A stretch of 64,000 nucleotides of DNA, taken from Ipomoea triloba. Taxonomy: Eukaryota; Streptophyta; Magnoliopsida; Solanales; Convolvulaceae. The notes beneath the pieces are model-generated. The model was not told the origin of the DNA. It was given only the letters and a program-made list of their open reading frames with translations, and did no database searches. Positions 10,501 to 23,902 of this stretch are shown here, in pieces. Both the position numbers and the translations under genes were made by a program. Within the stretch, counting starts at the first letter, position 1, and the number at the start of each line of letters is the position of its first letter. The stretch is taken from contig NC_044918.1 in assembly GCF_003576645.1 (NCBI RefSeq), forward strand, positions 28,801,991-28,865,990. Direction: 5' to 3'.

Positions 10501-13500
10501 GGATATGTTGCCTGAAGGGAACCAAGAATGGGAACCGAGAGAGAACTCTTTGAAGAGACATGTGGACTAGCCGGGGACTGAAGCAGGGAATTATATCCTC
10601 TTTGAACATTTTCACTAAGGAAAGTAAATATATTGCCTTCATGTTTTTCATCTTTTACGTTGAGGTTGGGACTTCTTCCTTCAGTTAGGTTGAAGGAATT
10701 AATAGAAGTGAGTCTGTCAGAACAGAGATGTTGTCGTTGAAGTCCAGTATTATCCAGCAACTTGCCAAACTTAGTTTGTGAAGTTACACTTTCAAATTTT
10801 GCGATATCAGTAACAGATCCAGGTGTCACGGGCTTCTGTAACTTGTTAAAACAATCATCACAGACACGATATGGCTTATTCATACTTGGGGCTAAAGAAG
10901 CTTTAAGAGATTTTCTGATACTACAAGTTGAGCAAACAACAAGGCCACAATTGTAGCAATTATGACGTTTTCGTATGAAATTAAAAGGATTGTGACAGAC
11001 CGAACACATTGAATTATCAACGCTAGATACCCCTTTATGAAGACAGATAGCAGCAGTTAGATTTGACCCGCATACAACACTCTTCACCTGCTTATCTTTA
11101 AAGAATTCTACGAGGGTGGGTGTACACTGATCACAAGTATCGCCATGACCAAGTTGCCCATAGTTACCCTTTCCCCAGGTATAGACTTCTGATTTTGAAG
11201 TCAAAACAGCAGTATGATGTAAACCGCAAGAAATTTCCCGTACAATGCTGTTGGCAATTTTACCTTCGACACAAATTGGAGATGTCCCGTCGGTTAGGGG
11301 ACTTCCCAATTGTCCATTCTCACCACTACCCATTGTATATACACGCCCAAAGGTGCTTAGAGCGGTTGTGGTGCTATGCCCACAGGCCACCTGGGTGAAA
11401 GTTTTATCAGCCAAAGCAGCTATACTCTCTGGAACTAGTCTGGCTTCTTTATCGCCATGTCCTAGCTTGCCTTTCTCTCCATCGCCCCAGGTGAATAGCT
11501 TTCCAGATTCAGAACAATCAGAATGTCCAGAATCGGTGGGTGTACTCATTATTTTGACAACTGCAGCTGTGTGCCAAATACCACAAAAAACTCTCAGTGT
11601 TTGTAATCCACTCAAAGCCTCCACTTCTCGTGGAATACTAGTTCCACAGCGGTTTCCATGGCCTAAGGCACCAAAGCTTCCATCTCCGAATGTAAACAAC
11701 AAGCCTGTAGTTGTTATAAGGGCCGTATGCCAAAGCCCACAAGAGACAAAACGCACTTGGAAGCATTCAATGGGACCGCTTACTTTCTTAGGGATCCAAT
11801 GACTGACTGCACTTTTGTGTCCAAGCAGACCACAGTTATAAACACCATCACCAAAAGTATATAAATCTCCGGAGATGGTAACCGCACAAGTATGATGTTC
11901 ACCACATGCTACCATCTCGACATTCATGCCACTAAGAGATTCAATAAGCGTAGGTTGGCGAATATCTGCCTCAATCCCATGCCCCAACCTCCCACCAGCT
12001 TCCTCACCCCAAACTGAATACCTCGCCTCGTTTTGTGAGTAATACTGCATGCCTATAACCACAAGCAATACTATGAACATCAAGTACTACGGTTGACTCT
12101 AGTGCCCTTGGGCAATGAGCATCGATTCTCAGGTTAGATAATGAACTGGCTCTGCTCAAGCCACCACCCAGCACTCCAGCTCCAGTGCCTTCACCCCAAA
12201 TGAAGACATCACCTAGGCTTACAAAGTCTTCACGACAAGAACCATGGCTTGATGAACTTAAAGCACTAGATAAACTTACTCTAGATGCATCAGCTACAGA
12301 ATTTCGGGCATTTGGGCTTTCAACATCGGAAGGCAGTGTATGATTTGGGCTAACAGGATGGGAAGTAGTGTCAACAAATGTATGAGTTTTGGAAGATGCA
12401 GTGTAGGAAACAATATCAGCAAATGCTTTTCCCAATCCGCCTTGAGTAAGAGACTTGCTTCGTTGCGTGTCCTCTTGATCCTGTTCCAGTGAAGCATTTA
12501 CGATTATTTTTTTATTTTTTTGGGGGAGGGGTAGAGTTGCTTGGAAGGAGAGGAAGAGGGTAAAATTCGAAACTTTTATGACAATTCTCCTACAAAATTG
12601 TAGGTGGAAAGTAAATTACTTACAGATGATAATCTTGAAAATGGAAAGACTTTTTGACCATGTGAACTACCAAAAAACACACCTTCAGTTATGCATTAAA
12701 TTTTTACCTTGTGGTAGCTTCCATGTGAGATTAGTGCTTTCAGACCAGTAAGCCAAACCTCAGCTTCATCCTTGTCCTTGCATATCTATCCAGAATTTGC
12801 ATGAGACTAAGGTAAGAGCTGATATAGATAGACATGTTGATTATCATCAGAGTGAAGCACAACTAATTAGTTAGGAAACTCATAAGAAACACACCAAATC
12901 CAATGATCTATCATTATATATGAGAGAAAATGACTGGTATTCCTTCTCGGGCCGAGGATACCGTTGGAATATTGCCTGAAAAAGGGAAAAAATTATGTGT
13001 CACTCGGATGATCAACTGCTCAATTTGTAAATACTCTATAGGTGGCAGTGAAATATGTATGCATACACATTTAGAAGCTCAATGCCAGACAACTAGTAAA
13101 CTTAACAAAGCTCTTCATGATATTGACCTTTACAAGACCATTCATAGAGCAACAAAGCCCTTTGGATTATTAATCTAGAAACTACTTGCCATCTTTATCA
13201 AACCAATGAAAGTTACCTGCCAACCCAAAATCTACATAGGTCCCATCTTTCTATTAAATGGCACATGTTTTTTTTTTTTTTTTACTTTTTCATTTTTTTA
13301 AAGATAGAAGTATTTCCATTCTTCACTTCAAATTCATTATTTTTTATGTTAACTCTATAATGGCAGAGAAACTAAGTACATTAGTCAATCACTCAATCCC
13401 AAATAATCTGTGATTAAAGCTATTTGTATTGGGTGACAATAGCCCCGATGCACGATCCTTCCCAATTGTGCACTCCAAGAACAATAAAGAGAAAGAAAAA

Positions 13501-15035
13501 AGGAGTTATAGGGGTGGGGACAGCCAAGAGAGAAATTACAGGTAAAAAAAAGAACTAATTTGTTGCCAGGAAGTTAGGGTATATAATTGTTGGGATGCCT
13601 CAAAACATTAGGACAAAAAATAATTCAAATGAACAAAAAAAAAAAAAAGAGATTGAGGATGCATTTGTCCATCAGAATGTTACTTTAGAAAATCTTAAGG
13701 AGTTGAGATATATATTAAAATAGATCAAACTCACAGTTCGCTGCCCAGGAATTATCCTTGAAACACGATTCAGTTCTAGCTGTTTCTCTTCTTTGCCATA
13801 ATACCATAGCAATGCAGACTCATCCTGAAATTGTTTTAATAAGAACCAAAACAACGATCGTTTTCCCAGTAGAGTAACTGAACTGGTAATTTAAGTCAAA
13901 CATTTTTAAGGAAACTAATGAGGCAGAAAAGATTCAATATATTTGAAATTTATACTAGCTCAAATATGCAGAGTGTGGAATTTTTTCCAGGTTAAACTCC
14001 AGATACATGAAGCAACCCCAATAAAAAGGTTGTATCTGCCACATCTACCACTGCAGTTAGCACTAAAGCAATTAAGCAAAGCACATGAACAATAGTGCAT
14101 GGAGTAATTGATTTGTTATTAATAAAGACTAAACGAAACTTGTTCCTTACACCACCATCACCCAATCCTCACCTTAGAACAAAGAATGGGTAATGAGCAT
14201 ATAGCCAACATTTGCCATATATTATATCAACGGCTAAATTAGCCCCAAGGATATGGATTAGTTTCCCTAAACACGAACCATTCATCAGAATTCAAAGGAA
14301 TCATTGATTCTGTCCCTGAAATTAAGAGCCTTACGTGATAGTTTAAAGTTCACAAGGGCAAATGAGCACAGTAGCCAAATAGAAAAATACAAGAGACTTA
14401 ACACTGTTCCAAATAATGATCAATGTTGCTCCCTAAATGAAACCACTCAATCTCAAAGTAACACATAAATGATATGACACGCAACAAGAGAATGCTATGG
14501 TAACTCAAATATCCCAACTTTTATCAAAATCTGGCACAATTTTATAATATTCATCAATTGAAACCTACCGTTATGAGGCATTACAAGGAAAACACACAAC
14601 ATACAACATATTCAGAGAATAGAAGTTCTAAATGCATTTGATCCACTGTGACAAAATAAAGCCATTCGTTTAAATTGAATACATAACACATTCCATGCAA
14701 TTCGCAAATTTAATTATGCCAAAACGGAAATAAATATAGAAATAAAATAAATAGTGTTTAGATTGACAACATGGGAAATATCTCACAGAAGAAAGTCGAA
14801 ATGGACAGAACTTTGGTTTTCCTCTGCGCCCATACTTCAACAGGAATGCCCCTTTTTTCAATGCTGTAATAGCCTTCAAGAAACATGGCCAATATGGAAA
14901 AAAACCAAGACAAAACGTAATCTCATTAACTATTATTCTACAGTAGCATTTACCTTAAACTTACATTAAGGGATTTGCAAAGTATACCTGGTCGATATCC
15001 CTGTCGGCAATACTAGGCCTTTGAAAACCAGCCAT
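7559..15035 (-). CDS. PH-RCC1-FYVE-BRX protein (PRAF/RLD family), frameshifted
   Basis: Nine coding exons on the minus strand, all with GT-AG borders: 15035-14988, 14873-14787, 13824-13735, 12975-12895, 12785-12708, 12480-10362, 9483-9337, 8707-8415 and 7649-7559 (TAG). About 1010 residues if read through, the family's usual size. A PH domain lies in exons 2-5 (start ALKKGAFLLKYGRRGKPKFC, end EVWLTGLKALI). RCC1 repeats (GHGD, CGLWHTA, TWG motifs) fill exon 6. A plant-type FYVE finger follows (CSVCHNPF, RKRHNCYNCG, near 10995). Exon 7 is coiled coil, and exons 8-9 hold a BRX motif (PGIYITIFPLPGG to AEKWWAENGQKV). Family members bind phosphoinositides and act in membrane trafficking and auxin or polarity signalling. 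Exon 6 is 2119 nt; one extra base at 12011-12013 (AAA on plus) shifts the frame inside the RCC1 domain. The exon borders otherwise keep phase exactly. Either a new null allele or a sequence error. Confidence 0.93.
7900..8118 (+). mobile_element. tRNA-derived SINE, family 2, in the last PRAF intron
   Basis: Begins 'taatcccagccaagatggctaagg', has a B-box-like 'gaattcgaatctc' near 7959-7971, and ends in a body typical of plant SINEs ('tggctagggtcacaaggcgggatttaccc', 'gtgggtgcgggtttcccc') followed by a short A-rich tail. It lies in the intron between exons 8 and 9, antisense to the gene. Confidence 0.65.
9974..10296. mobile_element. Fold-back (MULE-like) element in a PRAF intron
   Basis: The left arm 'agttaatacc...' is the inverse of the right arm '...gtattaact', and the interior repeats 'ggtccttcaactttcaa' blocks against their complements across the centre near 10165. 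The flanks 'ttttggacg' and 'tcttggacg' agree at 8 of 9 bases, a 9-bp target duplication as made by Mutator-like elements. It sits in the intron between exons 6 and 7. Confidence 0.6.
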
Positions 15036-15039
15036 TCAA

Positions 15040-15830
15040 GTGACAATATTGACACAAAACCCATTTGAACAACAATAGGACAAGGTTCTCCCCCTACTTC
15101 TCTGCCCCATATACTAACTACACCCACAATAACTGATTACTTCAAGAGACTACACTCTAACTCCACCTTCAATATCCTTATTTCTTTATCTATCCCATTG
15201 TTTAATTCAGGAAACCAAATCCCAAATTTGTGAACTTTCCCCTAAATCATCAAACACAGAGAACCCTCAATGCAAAATGCGACTCGAAGGACATGTAAAA
15301 CGCCCAAGCTCTTGACCAGCTCAAAACCACTCATAACAGAAAACAATAATGAAAACCTAAACCTTAATTTGCATGCATTACATTGAGTCTTGGAACTTAC
15401 ATAAATAATTCAACCCCATAAATCCTGTTAGAAGGGATTGCATTTAGCCCTATTTATCGAAATCAAACATTTGCCAAAATCTGGGAATCAAGAGTCCCTT
15501 TAAACAGATTGAAATGCACAAAATCAAAACTTTTTTGGAGAAAAAAAAAAAACAAACAAACAAAACAATTTCGTTCGTAAATTGAAGCTTTTTGTAAAAT
15601 TCAAAAAGGGTTTTTGAAAATGATTGGGGAATTACCAAATTTTCAAAAGATGAAATTCTTTTTGCATGCGTCCCTTAACGTGCAAAATTCGTTTATACGT
15701 ATAAAATACTCATGAAATTCTCTGTTTTTTACTTTTTTCCTTTCTCTCTCATCAATTTGCTTTTTCTTTTTCTTCTTTTAGTACCCCTTGTATTCCGCAA
15801 AGCCATGCCCTATGTTCCAGCACTGGCATT
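15040..15830 (-). other. Upstream region of the PRAF-type gene
   Basis: Minus-strand upstream sequence of the start codon at 15035. It is AT-rich and probably holds the 5' untranslated exon(s) and promoter. No TATA box or transcription start could be placed with confidence, and no other gene is seen. Confidence 0.3.
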
Positions 15831-15834
15831 TCAC

Positions 15835-17930
15835 CATTGTGATGTTTGGTTTTGAGCAGTAGTATTGTAATTAGGTGAATCAAATCTGTAATTGTAATTG
15901 TAATAATTGGTTAATCATCTAATTAAAAGTTGTAATTTGACAATTAGGCCTAATGAGAACTAAAAAATGTTAGTGTAATTGTTTGTTGAAATAAATGGTT
16001 TATATTATTTTGATTTTAGTATTTTTATTATTTTTCTTATTTTACCCTTTAATATATCTTCTTTTTTTTTTTTACAGAAGTGACAACAAGAGTGCATGGA
16101 TCACACCAATTAATAGGGTTTTGTGTTGCAAAAATTATGCTTGGTGTGAGGATGTTCTCTCTAAAACTGCTATTGCACCAGTTAATTCAACATTTCTACC
16201 ACAAAATATAGTCATTCCTTGAAATACTTATTTTTATGAAAATTTTGATAATCTTGCATTGATATATGTCAGGTCGTCAGGATACCGAATAATACGTTAT
16301 AAATTTTAAAATATTAATCTAAAAATACACATTGGCCATTAAACTATTCACGCAATGCGCGTGTAGTAATTGGTTATGTGTTATAAAGTGAAAATTTTAT
16401 TATTAAGAGTAAATATATCATTTTTATCATTAGTAAGTCATTGAACTATATATACACACAACTACAATTAAATTTTCTGATTCAAAAAAGTTTCATTATG
16501 AATAAAATGTGAAAAAGATACTATAAATAATTAATACATTTTGATAAATTTCCACATTTTGGTTTTGAAACAAAATTACACAAATTAAAACCCAAAGAAC
16601 ATAGGTGGGTTACTAATTAGAAATAAAATGTTGATTATATTTTTTTCTTATAAGTAACAAACAATTTATTCTTGATTGGCATTACATTTTTCAGTATAAA
16701 TATTACTATACATTTTCATCTTAACGTGACCCGTTTCACATATCTTCACACAATATCATCAAAAGCTTTCTTCCACAGTAATAGACTTTGGGCAACTCCT
16801 AGCTAGGCTATGCATACAAATTGCATGCTTAACTTCCATACAAATTGCATGTTATGTCTTTTTCATTGGTTTTGTAAGAGTAGTGTTGGATCACAAAAGT
16901 GTGTTTTCTGTTCTTTTAAGCAGAAACCAATTCAATGTAATGCTCAACCAATGCCTATTTCTCTAAACACAATTCCAAAATGAAAAAATACTGCTCAAAC
17001 TGAATATGAGAATTGGTGGAAATTAAACCCATATGAGGAGGGAACAAATTAAAATGGGTTTAATTTCCTCCAATATCTCATTTTCAGTTTATTTTGCAAA
17101 GATAGATGTGGAATATATGTTTGGGATGCAAAGTCACAAATTAAATACCCACTAATATATTTAATAAAATAAATCAATTATCCATATATAAATATTTAAA
17201 TATACAGGTTTAATTGAGCAAATTAATTAATATTTTTCCTACACTCTTTGGGAAAATATGAGAATTTAAAAATAAACTTCTTACTCTTTGATATTTTCTC
17301 CATATTAATAATTAATAATTAAATATTTTAGATAATATCAATACTTATTTAAAACGTATCATACTACTATTATGTCTACATTTATTATTGCATCATGTAT
17401 ATATTCTTTTTGAAATCATTGCATCACGTATTTAATTATAATAATTATAACTAATTATAATCATTCATTCTTGGAAGCCAAAGCAATTAAGACTTGGGCA
17501 GGACTCCTTATAACATCAATGGTAGAAACATTTCTTAGGCTAATCAATTCAAATTTAAGCACTTTAATTAAATAAACAAACTAATTGAATGTTATTGAGT
17601 TGTTGTAAATACATAATTGTGGAGATTACTAGAGAACTTTTATTATGATAGTATCTCTAATCTAACTTTTATTATGATAGTATCTCTGATCTTCATCTTT
17701 TATAAATCTATAGATTTACTGGAACTCTACTTAGATTAAATTAAAGGAGGAATATAATAAGATATTAAGATTAGTGTTTTCTCGCTCTATTTCTTGTCTT
17801 CTCTTTTACTTTACGGAGTATTATATATTGTTATATCTGTTACATTCCGAATATAATACATGATCTTTATATACATGGTGTTGTATACTATAAATTTTGA
17901 TGAGGATTTGTATGGATTTTATTATGTTTT
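15835..17930. other. AT-rich intergenic region without a recognised gene
   Basis: No coding frame with family resemblance. 15840-15960 has MITE-like 'gtaattaggtgaatcaaat' sequence. A near-perfect 31-bp tandem pair ('acttttattatgatagtatctct') lies at about 17636-17695. The stretch 16345-16375 holds a hairpin discussed under rejected items. Confidence 0.4.
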
Positions 17931-17959
17931 AATTTGTTCCCGGCCCCTTCATGCGGTGC

Positions 17960-18387
17960 AGTGTCGTTCCATTAAAAATAGAGTCAGTCTAATAGTTTAA
18001 GAGTTTAATTTGGACCTTTATTATTTTTGTTTCGAGATGACACAAAAGCATAAGGGAATAGATATTTTTTTTTAACATTTAGATTTCACTATAATGATAC
18101 AAAGAGATATTTATTTATAAAAGTGAGAAACATAATCCAAAAAGACCTATGAAATATAAAAATAGAAGTCTAGAAGATTTAGAAAATCTCTATAACTAAG
18201 GTAATTGAGTCCAATCCATATAGAGTTCAAGTTATTGTATTCTATGACAAAAGTTAAAAAGTAATAAAAAAAATTTGTCTAAGTGTAATGCATAAAATTC
18301 AACAAAGAAAAAATACATTTCAAAATTTAATTTAAAATTAGTGACATTTCTGTCAATTCTGTGCATATTTAAATACAAATTTATTCA
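17960..18387 (+). repeat. Left part of an old dispersed repeat (copy A), split by a LINE insertion
   Basis: From 'ttaatttggacctt...tttgtttcgaga' to the 17-bp AAATACAAATTTATTCA this matches 26727-27200 closely, in the same orientation. Its missing right part resumes at 25611, after the LINE-derived element. Copy B at 26.7-27.35 kb is uninterrupted and shows the original structure. Confidence 0.75.
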
Positions 18388-18905
18388 AGAAATAGTAAAG
18401 AAAACCCTAAAAATTTTCTCCTCCTTCTCTCAAAAACTCTTCCCCATGGCCGCAGGTCTTCTTCTTCCTTTCCTCCTGTAGGCGTCGCCTCCCCTTGCTT
18501 TAGTGGAGGCGGTGCCTGCTACCTTGTTCTACCTCCTCCACTCCTTCACCTTCTGTCTCCTACCTGTGAACCACCGCCATCCACCGCAGTTTACCTTTTT
18601 CCCCATTCCCCCAGTGCTTCCCCCTTCTTCTTTCGCCATTCGCCTCACCAGACGCTACATCTCCGCCTCCTAACTCCGCAACAGCCTTTTCTTTACCCTC
18701 CTTTGGCTCCTTTTTGTCGCAGATCTAACAACATACTCACAGGAAACCACTGTCAAGCTCCAACTTCTTATTAAATAAAATAATATATATTTAGTTTGTC
18801 AGCTTGTGGTTTGTGCTTTGGTTTTGAGGTTTGCAGCTTTGGAGATTGGGTTTTGTGGCATTAGGTTGTCAACCACTTTTGCTTTTGCCCGTATTTTTCC
18901 ATATT
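18388..18905 (+). mobile_element. LINE-derived element, 5' part
   Basis: Starts directly after the target duplication AAATACAAATTTATTCA (18371-18387), whose second copy (25611-25627) follows a poly-A run. The 5' region is a CT-rich leader (18421-18700). Bases 18626-18905 are repeated almost exactly at 24745-25024. The 3' part is at 25025-25610. Confidence 0.7.
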
Positions 18906-19848
18906 CTTTAGGCCCTAGTGAACGGTGCTTCCCACACATCTGAACACTCTACACATTTTCCATTTCTAATGGAAACCGGACTCTAACCTTAAGTGTGCAC
19001 ACCCCCGAATGAGGATTCCAAGCCTCAACAGGAAGTTACCAGCTCTAGTATCCAGGATAAAGTTTCTACTGACTACCCTGTAATTTAGGGTACATAGACC
19101 CATTCCTACAGAATACACCATAGTGTTCTAGTACCCGAGGATTGTTCCTGACGGGCACTCCTCTACAACAATTAAATTACAATCATATAATCAAATTTTA
19201 AACTTCACATAGCTTCCAATTTTTAAGAAAATATAGTTTTCTCAAATCATTTTTCCATACTAAAATCTCTTGAAAATTTGTAAAGGACTATTTTATTTGA
19301 AAACTCTAATTTGTCCAAAATTCTCAATCTCTCATAAAATAGTACTCTTAATAAAAGAAACGTCCTTATTTCCAAAAATGTCAAAAAGATCACTTTATCA
19401 CTAAAGATAATCTTAAAATAATTATCTATCCATATTTAACATAAATCTCTTAACAAAACAAAATATGTCCTAAATAATAAATAATTTTTTTTTTATAAAA
19501 ACTACGTACATACGTACAGGATACAAATATATATACACACTAAAATTTCTACCAACCACACAAATTTCTAATTTCATGGAAATACTAACAATCAATTAAT
19601 ATCTCAATTCTAGATAATACAAATTAATAATATCACTTTACAACTAACACATACTTGATAATTACATACAAAAAAAAAATAAGAAATATATATACACAAA
19701 TAACACATACGGTACATATAAATAAAAGAGAACATTTTATTTATTTTATTTTTATAAAACATACGTAGAACACAAATAACTAAAGGAAAATATTATTATT
19801 ATATATTTTATTTTCTTTCTTCTCTTTTCTTTTATGCGTACTACAAAA

Positions 19849-19890
<42 letters not shown>

Positions 19891-21040
19891 TATAATTATT
19901 CTAATATGCATACTCTGTACATACATGAATTATATATACATACAATTATTTTAGTATACATACGGCATATATATATATAAATAAATTAATTAAATAAAAT
20001 TTTAAGAGAATGAATATATCTATTCATACGATTTTACACATACATAACTCATACAATACTACTAATACATACATGGTCACATATGACAAATTTGCATCTA
20101 AAAAATATATATAAATTTTCTTTATATAGATCACAAACATACGTAAGCAATTTGTAACCTACTACTACATATATTTATAGAATAAATATTTACATACCAA
20201 TCTTAGCATTTATAACCAGCAATTTAAGTATTTAAATGTATATACCTCACAATATGATTATGGTAATTACATATATTTAAACACATACATATATACTGTG
20301 CATATATATATATATATATATTTATTTATTTATTTATTTATAATTATAATATATATATAATCATATACTTATTACTTCATCTATATACATATAGTACATG
20401 AAATATATATGATTTATACACATACATACGTACAACACACAAATAAATATATATATACTACATATACACATGCAATCACTCAATTTATATATATTCATAT
20501 ACATTTCTTTATATACGTACAAACCATAATATTTATATATATAAAATTTACCTACATAGTCATATAGGATACATATGAACACAGTAAAATATACACTTTA
20601 TTTTTAATTGGCATACATACGAATACCACATATACATAAAATATAAAATTTATTTCACTTTAATAATCATGACTAGAATATAATTTCTTGGATCAAAACA
20701 CCACTTCATCATCAATCAAGCAAAACATATCAATTTGTACCACCAAATATATGTTTAAATTCTACAAGGATCAAGACTCACATAGCAACAATAAATATAT
20801 ATATACTTCTTTTGTTTCTTGTACGTACATATACATATTATATATATAATAACATATATATATGTTTTTTTTCTTTACTTACATATGTACGTGTGTTGTA
20901 TAATATATATATATACACACATGATCAAACAACATAAACATTCATATGTACTTCTACGCAGATACATATATTAAAATATATTTTATAACCAAAATCACGT
21001 ATATTATGATCATCAACTCGCATCAATTTTTCACCACAAC

Positions 21041-21074
<34 letters not shown>

Positions 21075-21190
21075 TATATACATCAAATCATGCAAATGGG
21101 ATAAGTAAGTAGAAAACAAGCCCACTACTCACATTCAATATATAACAATTTCTATTACTAAAACCTCACATAACACATATTAAATAATTT
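18906..21190. repeat. AT-rich LTR-like sequence, no coding
   Basis: 18910-19170 is a GC-richer block ending 'ctagtacccgaggattgttcctgacgggcac', resembling the region downstream of the promoter in gypsy LTRs. 19200-21180 is extremely AT-rich with many TATATA and TACGTA motifs and microsatellites. It may be the far part of the minus-strand LTR that starts at 23556. No gene was found. Confidence 0.35.
19852..19888. repeat. (TA)n microsatellite
   Basis: About 18 uninterrupted dinucleotide units. Shorter TA runs occur at 20308-20322 and 21044-21070. Confidence 0.9.
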
Positions 21191-22790
21191 GATTCGGGGT
21201 AAATAGATTTTGGATAGACATAAATCTTACCTCAATATTGATAAGCATTATTTTTATACTTATTTATATTTGATTCTTATAATAAATTAGTTTTATTTAT
21301 TTTACATTATATTTATTTTAAACTTTATTTTATATTTTATCCTAATCTAATAATTAGTTGAATAATTAACTTTAATGAACAAATTAATAAAGAATTCGGT
21401 TTAGTTGATTTGGACTAATTGCTTTCATTTTATTATTTGTTTATAATTAGTTAGCTTATTTTTAGTTGCTTTAAATGTCCAACAGCCCAACTAAATTTAT
21501 TTTTGTTTTGCTTTTAGAAGTTACGTACGTAACTTAATTTCTAATGAGTTCAGCAGCCAACAGCGAAAGAATTACTTTATATTAGGTTATTAAGTTTTAT
21601 TTTATTTTGTTTTGCTTTTGTGTTTTCTAATTACGTAGGATGCACAGACTCCAGAGCTAATTATTCGGACGTGCGAATTAGAGCAGATTGCGGCGACCAC
21701 TTCTACGTACGACAATTCCGACTGCAATGCTACGTGCGACGAGCTGCTGCAACGTGCGATTCGGACAGCCATGGACTGCTCCAATCACCTCTTGCATGTT
21801 CCGCCTTTTGCTCCCTTTCTTGCAATTAGCGCAAATAACGCAATTCTAATTGTATAAATAGGACAGCCCTTTAGATTTGTAGGGGCATCCATTCTTCATT
21901 CAATTTGATTCTCCTTTGTTGCTTCCAAAACACATATATTTATATATATATTTTTTATTTTGTAAACAATCCTACGATGTACTGCTGAGTTCATATTTTT
22001 CCAATTCGAAGATTATGGAAGTTTGATTCTACAAGACCAGTAAGTTTTATTTAGCCTTAATTATTATTTGCGCTTTATTATCTATGTATCTTCTGTTATA
22101 TTCATATATATGATTTAATGCTTGGTTAATTGTTGCAATAGGGCCCATTGTTCAATTATCAAGTTATTAAATTGCTAGTCAGAACCTTGAATCCGTAATT
22201 GTTTAAGTGTTTTGATGTTAGTAGCAAATAGCACAATTTGATTATAACTGATTTTCGTTTTGTGTTATGGAGATATATAGTCTAGCTTAAATGAACCGAG
22301 CTTGTGAGTTTGTTGGCTAGGATTGGTAGTCTTTCTAATTCGATAATGCTGATAGTAAATTAAATCCTAAGAGCTTGTTTAGGGTTGTTTATTAGCTAGG
22401 GAAGTAATTAAAGAGCTTGTTTTAATTACCGACGAAGTAAGGAAAGACAGGTTGTTAGAGCTTGTTAATAACCATAACCAATCTAGTAAAGAGTAAAGTT
22501 AGTTTGGCTTGCATATCAATATCTGTCTTGTTAGAATTAAACTGATTTTATGCCTTGGGTTGGATACCTTTTGCTATTGACATTTACTTGATAATTATAT
22601 GCTATTTGATATTATTTTTCATTTTATTGTTACTATTCAAGTTTCTATTCCCGTTTCATTATTTATTAAACTCATTGCTAAAGATAAGTCTAACCAATCT
22701 CTGTGGGTACGACCTTACTCATCGCTATTACAGTTCATAAAAGTAAGTATTTATTATTTGTTGGTTTCGACACCCATCAAATATCCCAAA
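21190..22790 (+). repeat. Probable solo LTR with promoter
   Basis: Contains a TATA box ('tgtataaatagg', about 21850) followed by a leader. Its end 'ctctgtgggtacgacctta...gacacccatca' (22690-22788) is the conserved 3' terminus of many plant LTRs. No internal coding region adjoins it on either side. Exact ends and target duplication could not be fixed. Confidence 0.45.
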
Positions 22791-23050
22791 ATCAACCTCA
22801 TGAACCACCTAAAATTGAAGAGTCAACAAGAACGAAATGTTTTTTTTTTCTAAAGACTTCAAAACATGGATATAGCTAAGAGTGATTCTATAATCATAGA
22901 GAAAGAGAGATGGTGAGAAAAGAAGAAGGAGAAGAGCTATATTTATAGGCTCAAGAGGGAGGTATCTCATCATCCACAATTTAATTTGAAATAATTTTAA
23001 TTCAATGGTGATGGGTGTAACTCCAAATCACCTATTCAATCATCCAATCC

Positions 23051-23096
<46 letters not shown>

Positions 23097-23556
23097 GTAA
23101 TAACAATAATAATTATAATTATTTAAAAATAGATTTGTAACTCCCAATTACCTTAAAGATAAGATATTTATACATATTATATATATATATACATATATAA
23201 TAAAATATTTTTTTTTGACATTTGTAACATATGTATATAAATATATATATATGTACCAACCATATATCATTTAGATACCAATAGTAATAATAATACTACT
23301 TATAATAATATAATAATAATAAAGGAGTATACACATACATAGTACCAAAATAATAATAATAATAATTAATGATGATGATGATAATAAAGATTCATATGGA
23401 TTTCAAAGGATTAAGAGGTTCTAATGGCTTAAAGGTTAAGATCTTAAAATTCTAAAGATAAGGTTTAGGGTTCGAAACATCAAATGAACATATTAGTATT
23501 ATATTTTTCTTTCCAAACAGATAATTATTTTCCTTAGCAAAAATCAGGGTGTTACA
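22791..23556 (-). repeat. Partial 3' LTR of a deleted gypsy element
   Basis: On the minus strand this begins TGTAACACCCTG at 23556, directly after a polypurine tract (plus 23557-23573). It has a TATA box (TATAAATATAGC, near 22942-22953) followed by a purine/pyrimidine-biased leader. It is probably interrupted on the left by the solo LTR. It contains a (TAA)n run at 23051-23096. Confidence 0.55.
23051..23096. repeat. (AAT)n microsatellite
   Basis: About 15 trinucleotide units inside the LTR-like sequence. Confidence 0.9.
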
Positions 23557-23902
23557 AACTACCCCCCTTAAAAGATGCTTCGTCCCCGAACCATAACCAC
23601 TTCAAAAATAAATATGTACTACTAGGAAAATAAATACACAATAAGTAATTTTAGCAATTAAGTTCAAATGAACTCACCAAAGTCCATAAATCACAAAAAT
23701 CAAGTAAAACATAAATCACCGGTTACCCGGTATCATAATTAGAGAAAATAGCAAATGCAATTAATTATGCAAAATCACACATCCTCACCGCGGTTCAAAT
23801 TTTAAATCCTAGTCAATTTTACTTATAACCAAATTCCTAAGTTAGGCTTTATTACCACTTGGTAACGCCTATCCCAACGGAGCGTAAAGCTCTGATACCA
23901 AC
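23557..23902 (-). mobile_element. Remnant internal region of a gypsy element (PBS and PPT only)
   Basis: Minus strand: the primer binding site TTGGTATCAGAGC (plus 23889-23901) is complementary to initiator tRNA-Met and sits just inside the LTR end. The polypurine tract (plus 23557-23573) lies only about 320 bp away. The whole gag-pol is missing, leaving a deletion derivative. The internal sequence keeps 'ggttcggggacgaagcatct', typical of the end of gypsy pol regions. Confidence 0.65.

Noticed and set aside
11245..11802. Plus-strand 185-codon frame
   Set aside because: Antisense shadow of the RCC1 exon of the minus-strand gene, whose exon borders and domains are unambiguous.
12930..13178. Plus-strand 82-codon frame with a few Cys
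   Set aside because: Overlaps exon 4 of the PH domain on the other strand; no independent support.
16340..16375. Helitron-like hairpin CACGCAATGCGCGTG
   Set aside because: No CTRR within the expected distance and no matching 5' end; could be a degraded 3' end but cannot be supported.
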